Shown: positions 1-8,188 of the stretch, piece by piece
Layout: each line of letters opens with the position of its first letter
Position numbering within the stretch: position 1 is the first letter of the stretch
DNA from: Proteobacteria bacterium UBA981
GTDB lineage: Bacteria > Pseudomonadota > Gammaproteobacteria > Ga0077536
Assembly: GCA_002292285.1 (NCBI GenBank)
Contig: DBBP01000002.1
Location: 251,888 to 315,887, forward strand
Direction: 5' to 3'
DNA length: 64,000 nt
Notes under the pieces: generated by a model
The model's database searches: none
Told to the model about the DNA's origin: nothing
What the model saw: only the letters and a program-made list of their open reading frames with translations
Translations under genes and position numbers: made by a program

Positions 1-269
1 ACGTAGAATGGGCGGCAGAGTTGAGCCGTGAATTCAGTTCAGAAATTATGCTCGACGTGATTAATCAGCGCGGCGTGCTCGCGACCGTGGCTGCCGCTTG
101 CGCTGATCAAACTGCCAATATCGAGGGCGTAGAACTCAGCGAACGCGACGAAGATTATTCACGCATGCGATTGGTCGTCAGTGTTCGCGATCGTAAGCAT
201 CTCGCGGATGTTATTCGTGTGCTTCGAAATATTAAGACGGTCGTACGGGTAACACGCAAGCGCGCTTAA
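1..269 (+). CDS. spoT: SpoT/RelA-family (p)ppGpp synthetase/hydrolase, C-terminal end (partial)
   Basis: This is only the last ~89 codons of a gene that begins before the window; the reading frame is open from base 3, so the TTG at 21 is not a true start. The visible part is the C-terminal ACT (regulatory) domain of the alarmone synthetase/hydrolase. It shows a W then F-S-S-E-I then N-Q-R-G-V-L-A, then a VRDRKHLADVIRVLR segment and an ending VTRKRA, which closely resembles the end of E. coli SpoT. The family controls the stringent response; the ACT domain senses nutrient or partner signals. ridA and recG follow on the same strand, an order common in gammaproteobacteria. The catalytic domains cannot be seen, so bifunctionality is inferred from the neighbourhood. 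Confidence 0.9.
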   Translation, partial: VEWAAELSREFSSEIMLDVINQRGVLATVAAACADQTANIEGVELSERDEDYSRMRLVVSVRDRKHLADVIRVLRNIKTVVRVTRKRA

Positions 270-341
270 ATCGCCACGCGCGTTCTGGCCAACGCGTTAC
301 ACTGCTATCCAGTTAAGACTGCCACCGACGAGGACTTCCCA

Positions 342-728
342 ATGCCTAAATCAGCTGTGCACACGCCAGCCGCTCCAGCCGCGATCGGAACCTATTCACA
401 AGCCATTGTGCACGGCGATACGGTTTACCTGTCTGGTCAGATTCCACTCGTGGCCGACACCATGGAACTCGTTGAAGGAGACATTCGCGCTCAGATAACG
501 CAAGTTTTCGACAATTTGAGCGCTGTTGCAGAGGCTGCCGGGACGAGTCTCGACAATTGCCTGAAACTCAATGTTTACCTCACCGACCTCGGTGATTTTG
601 CTGTCGTCAATGAAGTCATGGCAGCATATTTCAGCACGCCCTATCCAGCTCGCGCCGCGATCGGCATCGCTTCATTACCGCGTGGAGCTGCGGTAGAAAT
701 GGATGCCGTGATGGCCCGCGCGGGCTAG
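342..728 (+). CDS. ridA: RidA family reactive enamine/imine deaminase
   Basis: A 128-residue protein of the YjgF/YER057c/UK114 (RidA) family, the usual length. RidA hydrolyses 2-aminoacrylate and related enamines released by PLP enzymes, protecting them from damage; it is a cytosolic trimer. The substrate-binding Arg is seen in PARAAIG and the conserved acidic residue in VEMDAV near the C terminus, with SGQIPL in the N-terminal half. The ATG at 342 is preceded by GAGG at a normal distance. It lies 72 bases after spoT and 23 bases before recG, so the three are probably co-transcribed. Confidence 0.93.
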   Translation: MPKSAVHTPAAPAAIGTYSQAIVHGDTVYLSGQIPLVADTMELVEGDIRAQITQVFDNLSAVAEAAGTSLDNCLKLNVYLTDLGDFAVVNEVMAAYFSTPYPARAAIGIASLPRGAAVEMDAVMARAG

Positions 729-751
729 TCGCTCCAGCTCCGTTTGCAGCT

Positions 752-2842
752 ATGGCGGTCAAGCTTTGCCTCGACGATAAAGTCGCTCGCCTCGCCGGTG
801 TTGGACCCAAACTTGCCGAGCACTTGCAACGGCTACGCATTGTGCGCATTGGTGACCTGCTGTTTCATTTACCCCTGCGCTACCAGGATCGTACGCGGTT
901 GACCCCAATTGGCGCCTTGCGCCCGAATGTGGAAAGCCAGATTGAAGGCACTATTGATGCGGCACAAGTCGTCTTCGGACGGCGCCGCTCGTTGGTGTGC
1001 CGGGTTAGTGACGGTAGTGGTGCGATTCATTTGCGCTTTTTCCACTTCAACTCAGCCCAACAACAACGCCTGAAAACCGGGCGCCGGGTCCGCTGTTTCG
1101 GTGAAGTAAGACGGGGACCCAAAACACTGGAAATGGTCCACCCCGAGAGTCAACTGATCGATATCGATAACCCACCTGCGGTCGATGCCGAACTGACCCC
1201 GATTTATCCAACTACCGAAGGTTTGCATCAGGGACGCTTGCGTAAACTGACCGATCAGGCGCTCGCTATTCTGGCCGACTCCGAACGAGTGGACAGCGAA
1301 GAACTCGTGCCACCGGAGATTCTTGACGCACTACATCTGCCAACCCTTGCCCAAGCATTGCAGTTCGTGCACCGTCCGCCACCTGACGCAGATACTGAAA
1401 CACTGGCACAGTCCATGCACCCGGCGCAGCGACGCTTGGTGTTCGAAGAACTGTTAGCCCATCAGCTCAGTCTCAAGCAACTGCGGGGCAAAGCGCGCGA
1501 TTTCGCAGCGCCTGTGGTCAGCGTCAATACATTGCGGGAACATCTGCTCCACGCATTTGGTTTTACGCTGACCAATGCACAGCTACGCGTGATCGATGAG
1601 ATTGACGAGGACCTGACAAGCGGCGTCCCGATGTTGCGCTTGTTGCAGGGCGATGTTGGCGCCGGCAAGACCGCCGTCGCTGCAGCTGTCGCGACCAGCT
1701 TGTTGGCAGCGAACTACCAGGTTGCCTTGATGGCACCGACTGAGCTGCTCGCTGAGCAACACGCGGCTAATTTGCATCGCTGGTTCGATCCGCTCGGCGT
1801 TGATGTGGTCCTGTTGACAAGTCGCCTGACGCGCGCCAATCGAGGCCCCCTGTTAGCGCGCCTTAGCGAACCCACAGCCGTCTTCGCCGTCGGCACCCAC
1901 GCTCTATTCCAGAACGAGGTTGAATATGGGCATCTGGGCATGATCATCGTCGATGAACAACACCGTTTTGGTGTGGATCAGCGGCTCGCATTGCGGGATA
2001 AGGGCGCGCGCGACGGATTCCGGCCGCATCAGCTGATCATGACCGCGACACCTATTCCGCGCACATTGGCGATGACTGCTTACGCTGACCTGGATGTGTC
2101 AATACTTGACGAACTGCCGCCGAATAGAAAACCTGTACGCAGTGTCGTCGTGCCTGAATCACGTCGTGGTGAGATCGTTGAGCGGATCGCGCGCGCAGTT
2201 GAAGACGGCCGCCAGGTCTATTGGGTATGTCCGCTGATCGACGAATCCGAAGTACTGGAACATCAGGCGGCGACGGATATTTCTGCGCAATTGACTGCAG
2301 CGTTACCGGATGTACGAGTTGGGCTGGTGCACGGACGCTTAGCGGACCGCGATAAAGACGCTGCGATGGCTGCGTTCGTGGACGGATCGACCGATCTGCT
2401 GGTCGCCACAACGGTCGTCGAAGTTGGCGTTGACGTGCCCAATGCCAGCCTCATGGTGATAGAAAACGCGGAACGCCTTGGTCTTTCACAGCTGCATCAA
2501 TTGCGCGGCCGGGTGGGCCGTGGCGCAGAGCGCTCGGACTGCGTGCTGTTGTATAAATCACCGTTGTCGCGCATGGCTCAGGAGCGCCTACAGGTCATGC
2601 GTGAAACGACCGACGGTTTCGTGATTGCGGATAAAGATCTGGAGCTCCGCGGACCCGGCGAACTCCTCGGGACACGCCAGGCCGGAGCGGCGCAGTTTCG
2701 CATCGCGGACCTTAGTCGCGACGCCGGCCTGCTAACCAGCGTACAGGCAGCTGCCGAGACGGTATTGCTCGACCATCCGCAAATGGCGAGCGCATTAATT
2801 GAACGCTGGCTCGCCGAACGGGTCGAGTATGCCAACGTATGA
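752..2842 (+). CDS. recG: ATP-dependent DNA helicase RecG
   Basis: A 696-residue protein, full length for RecG, the helicase that remodels stalled forks and Holliday junctions. An N-terminal OB-fold wedge domain (about residues 50-150) is followed by two helicase lobes. Walker A is GDVGAGKT near residue 300, the DExH box is DEQHR near residue 400, motif III is TATPIPRTLA, and motif VI is QLRGRVGRG. The C terminus carries the TRD-like RGPGELLGTRQ segment. Start is the ATG at 752, just after ridA; no strong Shine-Dalgarno is visible, so translation may depend on coupling. All motifs are intact. Confidence 0.97.
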   Translation: MAVKLCLDDKVARLAGVGPKLAEHLQRLRIVRIGDLLFHLPLRYQDRTRLTPIGALRPNVESQIEGTIDAAQVVFGRRRSLVCRVSDGSGAIHLRFFHFNSAQQQRLKTGRRVRCFGEVRRGPKTLEMVHPESQLIDIDNPPAVDAELTPIYPTTEGLHQGRLRKLTDQALAILADSERVDSEELVPPEILDALHLPTLAQALQFVHRPPPDADTETLAQSMHPAQRRLVFEELLAHQLSLKQLRGKARDFAAPVVSVNTLREHLLHAFGFTLTNAQLRVIDEIDEDLTSGVPMLRLLQGDVGAGKTAVAAAVATSLLAANYQVALMAPTELLAEQHAANLHRWFDPLGVDVVLLTSRLTRANRGPLLARLSEPTAVFAVGTHALFQNEVEYGHLGMIIVDEQHRFGVDQRLALRDKGARDGFRPHQLIMTATPIPRTLAMTAYADLDVSILDELPPNRKPVRSVVVPESRRGEIVERIARAVEDGRQVYWVCPLIDESEVLEHQAATDISAQLTAALPDVRVGLVHGRLADRDKDAAMAAFVDGSTDLLVATTVVEVGVDVPNASLMVIENAERLGLSQLHQLRGRVGRGAERSDCVLLYKSPLSRMAQERLQVMRETTDGFVIADKDLELRGPGELLGTRQAGAAQFRIADLSRDAGLLTSVQAAAETVLLDHPQMASALIERWLAERVEYANV

Positions 2843-2914
2843 TGCACCGATGTCCACACCAGCCGACACCCGCAACGCGACGCCCTCACATGGCCTGATG
2901 CCGCAACCGTACTC

Positions 2915-3799
2915 GTGCCGATAAACCCCTCACACCTACGCGACCGCCTCGGGCACTACGCGCGCCTCACCCGTTTGCACCGGCCCATTGGCGTCTTATT
3001 GCTGCTGTGGCCTGTTTTGTGGGCCTTATGGTTGGCCGCGGCAGGCGTGCCGTCGATGCGGGTTCTGTTGATTTTCATCGCTGGCACGGTGTTGATGCGA
3101 TCAGCCGGATGCGCAATTAACGATTACGCCGACCGCCATTTCGACGGCGAAGTCGAGCGGACTCGCGACCGTCCCCTAGTCACTGGTGCGATCAGCGAAG
3201 CCGAAGCCCTGGGCGTGTTCTGTGCGCTGATTACGTTCGCGGCGTTGTTGGTCGTAGCTACCAACGCGCTGACCATGGCGCTATCAATCGTCGGTGCCCT
3301 GCTCGCTGCTTCCTATCCGTTTTCGAAACGCTATACCTATTTGCCGCAACTACATCTGGGCGCAGCTTTTGGTTGGGCTGTACCGATGTCCTTCGCAGCC
3401 CAAACGGGAACTGTGCCTACACTGGCGTGGTTAGTTTTCTGCGCCGCGGTATTGTGGGCGCTAATCTATGACACCCAATATGCGATGGTCGACCGCGACG
3501 ACGATATCCGGCTCGGGGTTAAATCAACGGCAATACTGTTTGACGACAATGATCGCCACATCATCGGCGCGCTGCAGGTGTTGATGCTGTTCAATCTGTT
3601 TTTGGTCGGTCGCCAGGTAGAACTAACTTGGCCGTTTTACACTGCCCTTGCCGGGGTCGCTGGGCTGTTCGGCTATCAGCAGCACCTCATCAGACACCGT
3701 GAACGCGACGGCTGTTTCGCCGCGTTTATGAACAATAACTGGGTAGGCGCCGTGATCTTTGCCGGCATCGTGCTGCACTATTCGCTATCCCCCGCCTAG
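2915..3799 (+). CDS. ubiA: 4-hydroxybenzoate polyprenyltransferase UbiA
   Basis: A 294-residue integral membrane prenyltransferase. UbiA attaches the polyprenyl chain to 4-hydroxybenzoate in ubiquinone synthesis at the inner membrane. The first Asp-rich motif is NDYADRHFDGEVERT (residues 69-83) and the second is the DTQYAMVDRDDD segment near residue 190; both bind Mg-diphosphate. About eight hydrophobic helices alternate with these loops. The LHRPIG motif near residue 21 is typical. The start is a GTG at 2915. It lies 72 bases after recG on the same strand. The family also contains other aromatic prenyltransferases, but the motifs and length fit UbiA best. Confidence 0.93.
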   Translation: MPINPSHLRDRLGHYARLTRLHRPIGVLLLLWPVLWALWLAAAGVPSMRVLLIFIAGTVLMRSAGCAINDYADRHFDGEVERTRDRPLVTGAISEAEALGVFCALITFAALLVVATNALTMALSIVGALLAASYPFSKRYTYLPQLHLGAAFGWAVPMSFAAQTGTVPTLAWLVFCAAVLWALIYDTQYAMVDRDDDIRLGVKSTAILFDDNDRHIIGALQVLMLFNLFLVGRQVELTWPFYTALAGVAGLFGYQQHLIRHRERDGCFAAFMNNNWVGAVIFAGIVLHYSLSPA

Positions 3800-4010
3800 G
3801 CGACTCAGGAATAACCTGCGAGCCGCACATCCTCTTACTTGCCGACGCCGGCCCTTCAGCGCGGCTCAGATAGTGCGGTAGCCGAGCTTTGACGCTCAGC
3901 GTCGGTATGCTCGGTGCCGTTCCTCGCAAGGTTCGCGGTCAACGTTCGAACCAAGTCCAGGTTCGACACCAACCCCCACCACGAAGAGTCAATTTTGCCG
4001 TCGGCGGTGT

Positions 4011-4016
4011 TATGAT
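4011..4016 (+). promoter_or_regulatory. Possible -10 box for the PuuD-like gene
   Basis: TATGAT is a good sigma-70 -10 hexamer about 37 bases before the proposed ATG at 4053. The -35 position 17 bases upstream reads GTCAAT, which is a poor match, so this is only a candidate. Confidence 0.25.
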
Positions 4017-4052
4017 TGCGCGCAACGTTTTAACCACAGGGGGAAGTTGGCA

Positions 4053-4643
4053 ATGAATCCACTTAAGTCCATTTCGGGCACATTAGGTCTTGGCTTCGCG
4101 ACCGCAATTCTGGTGATGGTAGTTCTCGGCAGTGGCACTCTGAACCCGTGGTCATTGGTCGTCTGGCTGCACGTTTTCGCTGGCGTCATCTGGATTGGCT
4201 TGCTCTACTATTTCAATTTCGTTCAGGTTCCCGGCGTCGCTGAAGCGGCGGCTGGAGTCGAAGGCGGCGGGCCTGGTCCGGCGGCAATTAATAAGTACGT
4301 CGCACCCCGTGCGCTACTGTGGTTCCGCTGGGGCGCTCTGGCGACCTGGTTGACCGGCGCTGCTGCGCTTGAGGTCATGGGTGTCGGCATTGGCAAAGCG
4401 TTCGCGCTCAGTGGTGGGGCTGCAACCATTGGTCTGGGTGCCTGGATGGGTACCATCATGCTGTTCAATGTGTGGGTGCTGATTTGGCCTAACCAGAAAA
4501 AAATCCTCGGCATTGTTGAAGCCAGCGCGGACGAAATCGCGAGCGCGAAGTTTGTCGCACTGATGGCATCCCGGACGAATACGTTCCTCTCCATCCCGAT
4601 GTTGATGTGTATGGTCGGGCATGGTCACGGACTGCCGTTTTAG
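4053..4643 (+). CDS. PuuD-like (DUF989) integral membrane protein
   Basis: A 196-residue protein with about four membrane helices. It matches the membrane domain of the family annotated as urate hydroxylase PuuD: WLHVFAGVIWIGLLYY, APRALLWFRWGA, MLFNVWVLIWPNQKK and SRTNTFLSIPML are its conserved blocks. The C-terminal cytochrome c domain of true PuuD is absent and no purine-catabolism gene lies nearby, so urate oxidation should not be assumed; a role in electron transfer or haem binding is possible. I chose ATG 4053 because the AGGGGGAAG at 4038-4046 is well placed for it; a TTG at 4047 is in frame but overlaps that site. The gene stands alone and ends at a strong terminator. Confidence 0.75.
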   Translation: MNPLKSISGTLGLGFATAILVMVVLGSGTLNPWSLVVWLHVFAGVIWIGLLYYFNFVQVPGVAEAAAGVEGGGPGPAAINKYVAPRALLWFRWGALATWLTGAAALEVMGVGIGKAFALSGGAATIGLGAWMGTIMLFNVWVLIWPNQKKILGIVEASADEIASAKFVALMASRTNTFLSIPMLMCMVGHGHGLPF

Positions 4644-4663
4644 GCAGCCATCATCGTGCTGAT

Positions 4664-4693
4664 AAAAGGCCCGGGACACCGGGCCTTTTTTTT
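4664..4693 (+). terminator. Rho-independent terminator after the PuuD-like gene
   Basis: An 11-base-pair stem (AAAAGGCCCGG pairing with CCGGGCCTTTT) closes a four-base loop, GACA, and runs directly into an uninterrupted T tract. It starts 20 bases after the stop codon of the PuuD-like gene and isolates it from vanZ downstream. Confidence 0.93.
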
Positions 4694-4837
4694 GGGCGCA
4701 ATTCAGCTAAGCGTCTGCGGCGCGATTGTTGTGCCGGCTGAACACCGCGACGCTCAACGCGAGCCGCTACAATTCAGCCCCGCTCACTGCGTTCATATAA
4801 CTTCCTGGCAGGTCCCGCCGATCAGGAGTAACCCGGA

Positions 4838-5230
4838 TTGCAAAACGCGATGACTCCACAACAGACGTTGACCCGGTGGCGCGTCGCCAGCGCGATCCTT
4901 GCGGTGGCCATCGGCACATCGACGTTAGTCCCGCTACCGCCGAGCCCGGCAGGGATTCCCCCGTGGACAGACAAATTGGTGCATGTCGCGATGTACGCGA
5001 GCCTGATGTTTGCGCTCCAGAATGCGTTTGCACGTCGCTACCTTGCCAGACTGGCATTTGCGGCCCTGTGCTATGGTGCCGCGATTGAGTGCCTCCAGCA
5101 TTTTTCTGGCTACCGCAGCGGCTCAGCTGCCGACGGAATCGCCAACGGAATTGGCATCGCGTTGGTGATCATCGTTACGCGATACCGGCGAGCGTTCAGG
5201 CAACAAGAATCGATACACACCAGCGAATAG
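4838..5230 (+). CDS. VanZ-like family membrane protein
   Basis: A 130-residue protein with about four membrane helices. The family signature is clear: DKLVHVAMYASL in the second helix and ECLQHFSGYRSGSAADGIAN before the last helix. VanZ was named from a teicoplanin-resistance gene, but most chromosomal copies have no known function. The start is a TTG at 4838, supported by AGGAG nine bases upstream; an ATG at 4850 is in frame but too far from that site. It ends four bases before the CoA-transferase gene, so it probably heads that operon. Confidence 0.8.
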   Translation: MQNAMTPQQTLTRWRVASAILAVAIGTSTLVPLPPSPAGIPPWTDKLVHVAMYASLMFALQNAFARRYLARLAFAALCYGAAIECLQHFSGYRSGSAADGIANGIGIALVIIVTRYRRAFRQQESIHTSE

Positions 5231-5234
5231 CATC

Positions 5235-6440
5235 ATGAGTACGGATAATTCGGATTTTCGTCCCTTGGCCGGCATGCGCGTCATTGAGGTCGGCCAGCTC
5301 CTGGCCGGGCCATTTGCCGGTACCCTGCTCGGATATTTTGGCGCCGAGGTGATCAAAATCGAGCCGCCGGAAGGCGGCGATCCGATCCGTAGCTGGCGAG
5401 AAATGCGCGACGGAACGTCGCTGTGGTGGGCGACACTCGCGCGCAATAAAAAATGTATCACCCTCGACTTGCGGACTGAGAAGGGTCGGGAATTACTGCG
5501 TGAGTTGACCAATACAGCGGATGTCTTCGTCGAGAACTTCCGTCCCGGTACGATGGAAAAATGGGGCCTCGGACCAGACACTTTTAAAGAGGTTAATCCG
5601 GGACTCATTTATGCGCGTATTTCGGGTTATGGTCAGACCGGTCCGAACGCGACCAAGGCTGGCTTCGCATCAGTGTGTGAAGCTTATGGTGGTTTCCGCT
5701 ACGTGAATGGTTTCCCCGGCGAATTGCCAGTGCGGCCGAATCTCAGTATCGGGGACACGCTCGCAGGCATCCACGCGGCGATGGGCGTATTGCTTGCCTA
5801 CATCGGTCGCCAGCGCGACGGTCTCGGTCAGGTCGTGGACGTCGCGATTTTCGAAGCCGTGTTCAATCTGTTGGAAGCCGTGATCCCAGAATACGATGGC
5901 AACGGGGTCATCCGGCAGCCGTCCGGTTCAACCCTGACCGGCATCGTGCCCACCAATACGTACCGTTGCGCCGACGGCAAATTGATCGTGATCGGTGCCA
6001 ACACGGATTCAATGTTCAAGCGTCTGGTTGAAGCTATGGGGCAGAATCAGATGGCTGATGATCCACGCCTGTCGCACAATGCCGGTCGAGTGACCCATCA
6101 GGACGAAGTTGATTCCGCAGTGCAGGCCTGGGCGTCATCGCTGGACTCCGCCAGCGCGCTGGCCCAGCTTGACGAAGCCAGCGTTGCCGCAGGTCCGATT
6201 TATGACGCCAAAGACATGTTCGAAGACGAGCACTTTCGGGCGCGCGGTTTATTCCAGGAAGTGACGATTGACGGGAAGCCATTAAACATTCCCGCCATCT
6301 CCCCACGACTGACCCGCACACCGGGTCGAACCGATTTCGCAGGTCCGTCTATGGGCGAGCATAATGCCGAGGTCTTTGGGGCCATTCTTGGTCTGAGCGA
6401 AACGGCCATGGATGAACTCAAAACCGCGGGTGTGATTTGA
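5235..6440 (+). CDS. CaiB/BaiF family III CoA-transferase
   Basis: A 401-residue enzyme, full family length. Class III CoA-transferases move CoA between acyl groups through an aspartyl-CoA thioester. Visible blocks are GMRVIEVGQLLAGPFAG at the N terminus, AEVIKIEPP, NKKCITLDLRTEKG, ENFRPGTMEKWGLG, and ISGYGQTGP. The probable catalytic Asp lies in LSIGDTLAGIHAAMG, about residue 175. The substrate cannot be read from the sequence. It begins four bases after vanZ and its stop overlaps the start of the GGCT gene by four bases, so translation is likely coupled. Confidence 0.9.
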   Translation: MSTDNSDFRPLAGMRVIEVGQLLAGPFAGTLLGYFGAEVIKIEPPEGGDPIRSWREMRDGTSLWWATLARNKKCITLDLRTEKGRELLRELTNTADVFVENFRPGTMEKWGLGPDTFKEVNPGLIYARISGYGQTGPNATKAGFASVCEAYGGFRYVNGFPGELPVRPNLSIGDTLAGIHAAMGVLLAYIGRQRDGLGQVVDVAIFEAVFNLLEAVIPEYDGNGVIRQPSGSTLTGIVPTNTYRCADGKLIVIGANTDSMFKRLVEAMGQNQMADDPRLSHNAGRVTHQDEVDSAVQAWASSLDSASALAQLDEASVAAGPIYDAKDMFEDEHFRARGLFQEVTIDGKPLNIPAISPRLTRTPGRTDFAGPSMGEHNAEVFGAILGLSETAMDELKTAGVI

Positions 6441-6868
6441 CCGACGAGACCATCAACGCCCCTGCGCCGAGTTTGTTTGCCTACGGGACGCTGATGTTTG
6501 CGGAAGTGTTTCAGGCAGTGACCAGACTCGACTGCTCGTGCTGCCCGGCAACGCTGGCGGACTATACGCGCAAACAAGTCCTCGGCCACGAATTTCCGGC
6601 CATCCACGCGCAAACCGGGGCGGAGGTCAGCGGATACCTGTTCGGCCCTTTGGACTACGCAGCGTGGCGAAACCTTGACGATTTCGAAGGCGATTTCTAC
6701 ACCCGCATAACGGTGAGTGTTCGAACTGGCAATAGCACCCGCGCCGCGGCCGACACGTACGTAACCAGAGCTCAGTATCGCGGCTTGCTGGCGACAAACG
6801 ACTGGTCCCCGAGTTACTTTCGTGACCATCACCTGCCCCGATATCTTGCGGCATACAACCACCCATGA
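6437..6868 (+). CDS. Gamma-glutamylcyclotransferase (AIG2-like) family protein
   Basis: A 143-residue protein of the GGCT/AIG2 fold. It has the YGTLM substrate loop (residues 16-20) and the catalytic-type Glu at residue 84 in DDFEGDFY, so it may act as a gamma-glutamylamine cyclotransferase or related enzyme. The start is a TTG overlapping the stop of the CoA-transferase by four bases, and its own stop overlaps the ATG of the DUF488 gene by four. This tight overlap indicates one transcript. The exact substrate is unknown. Confidence 0.85.
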   Translation: MTDETINAPAPSLFAYGTLMFAEVFQAVTRLDCSCCPATLADYTRKQVLGHEFPAIHAQTGAEVSGYLFGPLDYAAWRNLDDFEGDFYTRITVSVRTGNSTRAAADTYVTRAQYRGLLATNDWSPSYFRDHHLPRYLAAYNHP

Positions 6869-7407
6869 CGACCGTCTATACCCTGGGTCATAGCAATCGA
6901 AGCGTCGCCGCGCTAATCGAAATATTACTTGCCCACGACATTGGTCTGCTTCTCGACATTCGTGCCTTTCCGCGCTCCCGCCGCCATCCGCACTTCAACC
7001 GTTCGATCCTGGAAGGCACACTCGCTGGCCGCGACCTCGGTTATCGATGGTCTGGCGACACGCTCGGGGGATTTCGCAAACCGCGCAGCGACTCACCTCA
7101 CACCGCGCTGTTGGACGTGGCGTTCCGCGGCTTCGCGGACTATATGGAATCAGAAAACCTCCATGGCGCGGTGCGCGAGATGCTTGATCTGACGACCCGT
7201 CATCGCGTTGCGGTGATGTGCGCGGAGGCTGACTACCGTCATTGCCATCGACAGTTTATCGCTGATCACTTGTCCAGCCAGAGCGTCGATGTCATTCATT
7301 TGAGTTCGACCGGACCTGGACAACATCATCGTCTGCACGCGTGCCTCGATAACACGTGCCAGCCCGCGGTTTACAATAAACACCAGCAAGGCGATTTGTT
7401 TGCCTGA
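6865..7407 (+). CDS. DUF488 domain-containing protein
   Basis: A 180-residue DUF488 protein of the usual length. The family pattern is present: YTLGHSNRS at the N terminus, LLDIRAFPRSRRHPHF, YRWSGDTLGG, and a C-terminal MCAEADYRHCHR with two cysteines. Family function is not established; the C-H-R element resembles a nucleotide or metal site. It overlaps the GGCT gene by four bases and is the last gene of this operon. No clear terminator follows. Confidence 0.85.
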   Translation: MTTVYTLGHSNRSVAALIEILLAHDIGLLLDIRAFPRSRRHPHFNRSILEGTLAGRDLGYRWSGDTLGGFRKPRSDSPHTALLDVAFRGFADYMESENLHGAVREMLDLTTRHRVAVMCAEADYRHCHRQFIADHLSSQSVDVIHLSSTGPGQHHRLHACLDNTCQPAVYNKHQQGDLFA

Positions 7408-7558
7408 ACGGCAGAAACGCCTCGATAAGCAGATCAATATTTGAGTTCGGGCCGAATTGAGCACTGCCTGGCAGCTACGTCAGCGCGGATTTTGACCACC
7501 GCCCAAGTTGGGTGACGCAGCGAACCCAGCAACCAACATATCTATTCAGGAGAGACCT

Positions 7559-8155
7559 ATGGCTCTAAGAGACACTGTTATGGCACTCGACATTCCGCTG
7601 CCAGCACGCGAAGAACTACCTGAGGATTTGCAGAAATATCTGGCCATTTGCGACGAGAAACTCGGTCTCATTCCGAACGTTTTCAGTGCCTACAGCCATG
7701 AACCCGAACAATTGCGGACGTTCTCCCGCTTCTACAACGCCGTTATGTTCGCCGAGACCGGGCTGACGCCGGTTGAACGCGAGATGATTGCCGTCGTGGT
7801 GTCATCAAACAACCATTGTTTCTATTGCCTCACGGCACACGGCAGCGCGGTGCGGCAATATTCCTCCGACCCGGGCCTCGGTGAATTGATGGTCATGAAT
7901 TATCGCGCTGCAGAGTTGTCGACACGGCATCGTGCGATGCTCGATTTCGCGACCAAGCTGACTGTCGACAGCGCCTCTATCGACGAATCCGACCGACAAG
8001 CCCTGCGCGATGCTGGTTTCAGCGAAAAGGAGATCTGGGATATCGCTAACGTGACCGGTTTTTTCAATATGACCAATCGTGTTGCCAGTGCGCTCGATAT
8101 GCAACCTAACAAGGAATATCACGCGCAATTTCGCACAGCCAGCGAAGCCTCGTGA
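7559..8155 (+). CDS. Peroxidase-related (AhpD/carboxymuconolactone decarboxylase-like) protein
   Basis: A 198-residue protein of the alkylhydroperoxidase AhpD-like superfamily, closest to the group called peroxidase-related enzyme. The redox motif C-F-Y-C (residues 87 and 90) with His 94 is intact, next to a typical VEREMIAVVVS helix. Such proteins reduce peroxides with thiols, probably in the cytosol. The start is ATG 7559 because AGGAGAG lies five bases upstream; an earlier in-frame start at 7508 has no such site. A 33-base gap separates it from dacB, which could share the transcript. Confidence 0.87.
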   Translation: MALRDTVMALDIPLPAREELPEDLQKYLAICDEKLGLIPNVFSAYSHEPEQLRTFSRFYNAVMFAETGLTPVEREMIAVVVSSNNHCFYCLTAHGSAVRQYSSDPGLGELMVMNYRAAELSTRHRAMLDFATKLTVDSASIDESDRQALRDAGFSEKEIWDIANVTGFFNMTNRVASALDMQPNKEYHAQFRTASEAS

Positions 8156-8188
8156 GCAAAATCACCGCCACAAACTGAGTAGCCAGCG

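Noticed and set aside
3957..3970. CCAGGTTCGACACC, which resembles a tRNA T-arm
   Set aside because: No acceptor stem, D arm or anticodon arm can be paired around it on either strand.
6200..6862. A 220-codon minus-strand frame
   Set aside because: Antisense to the CoA-transferase end and the GGCT gene, both of which have clear motifs.
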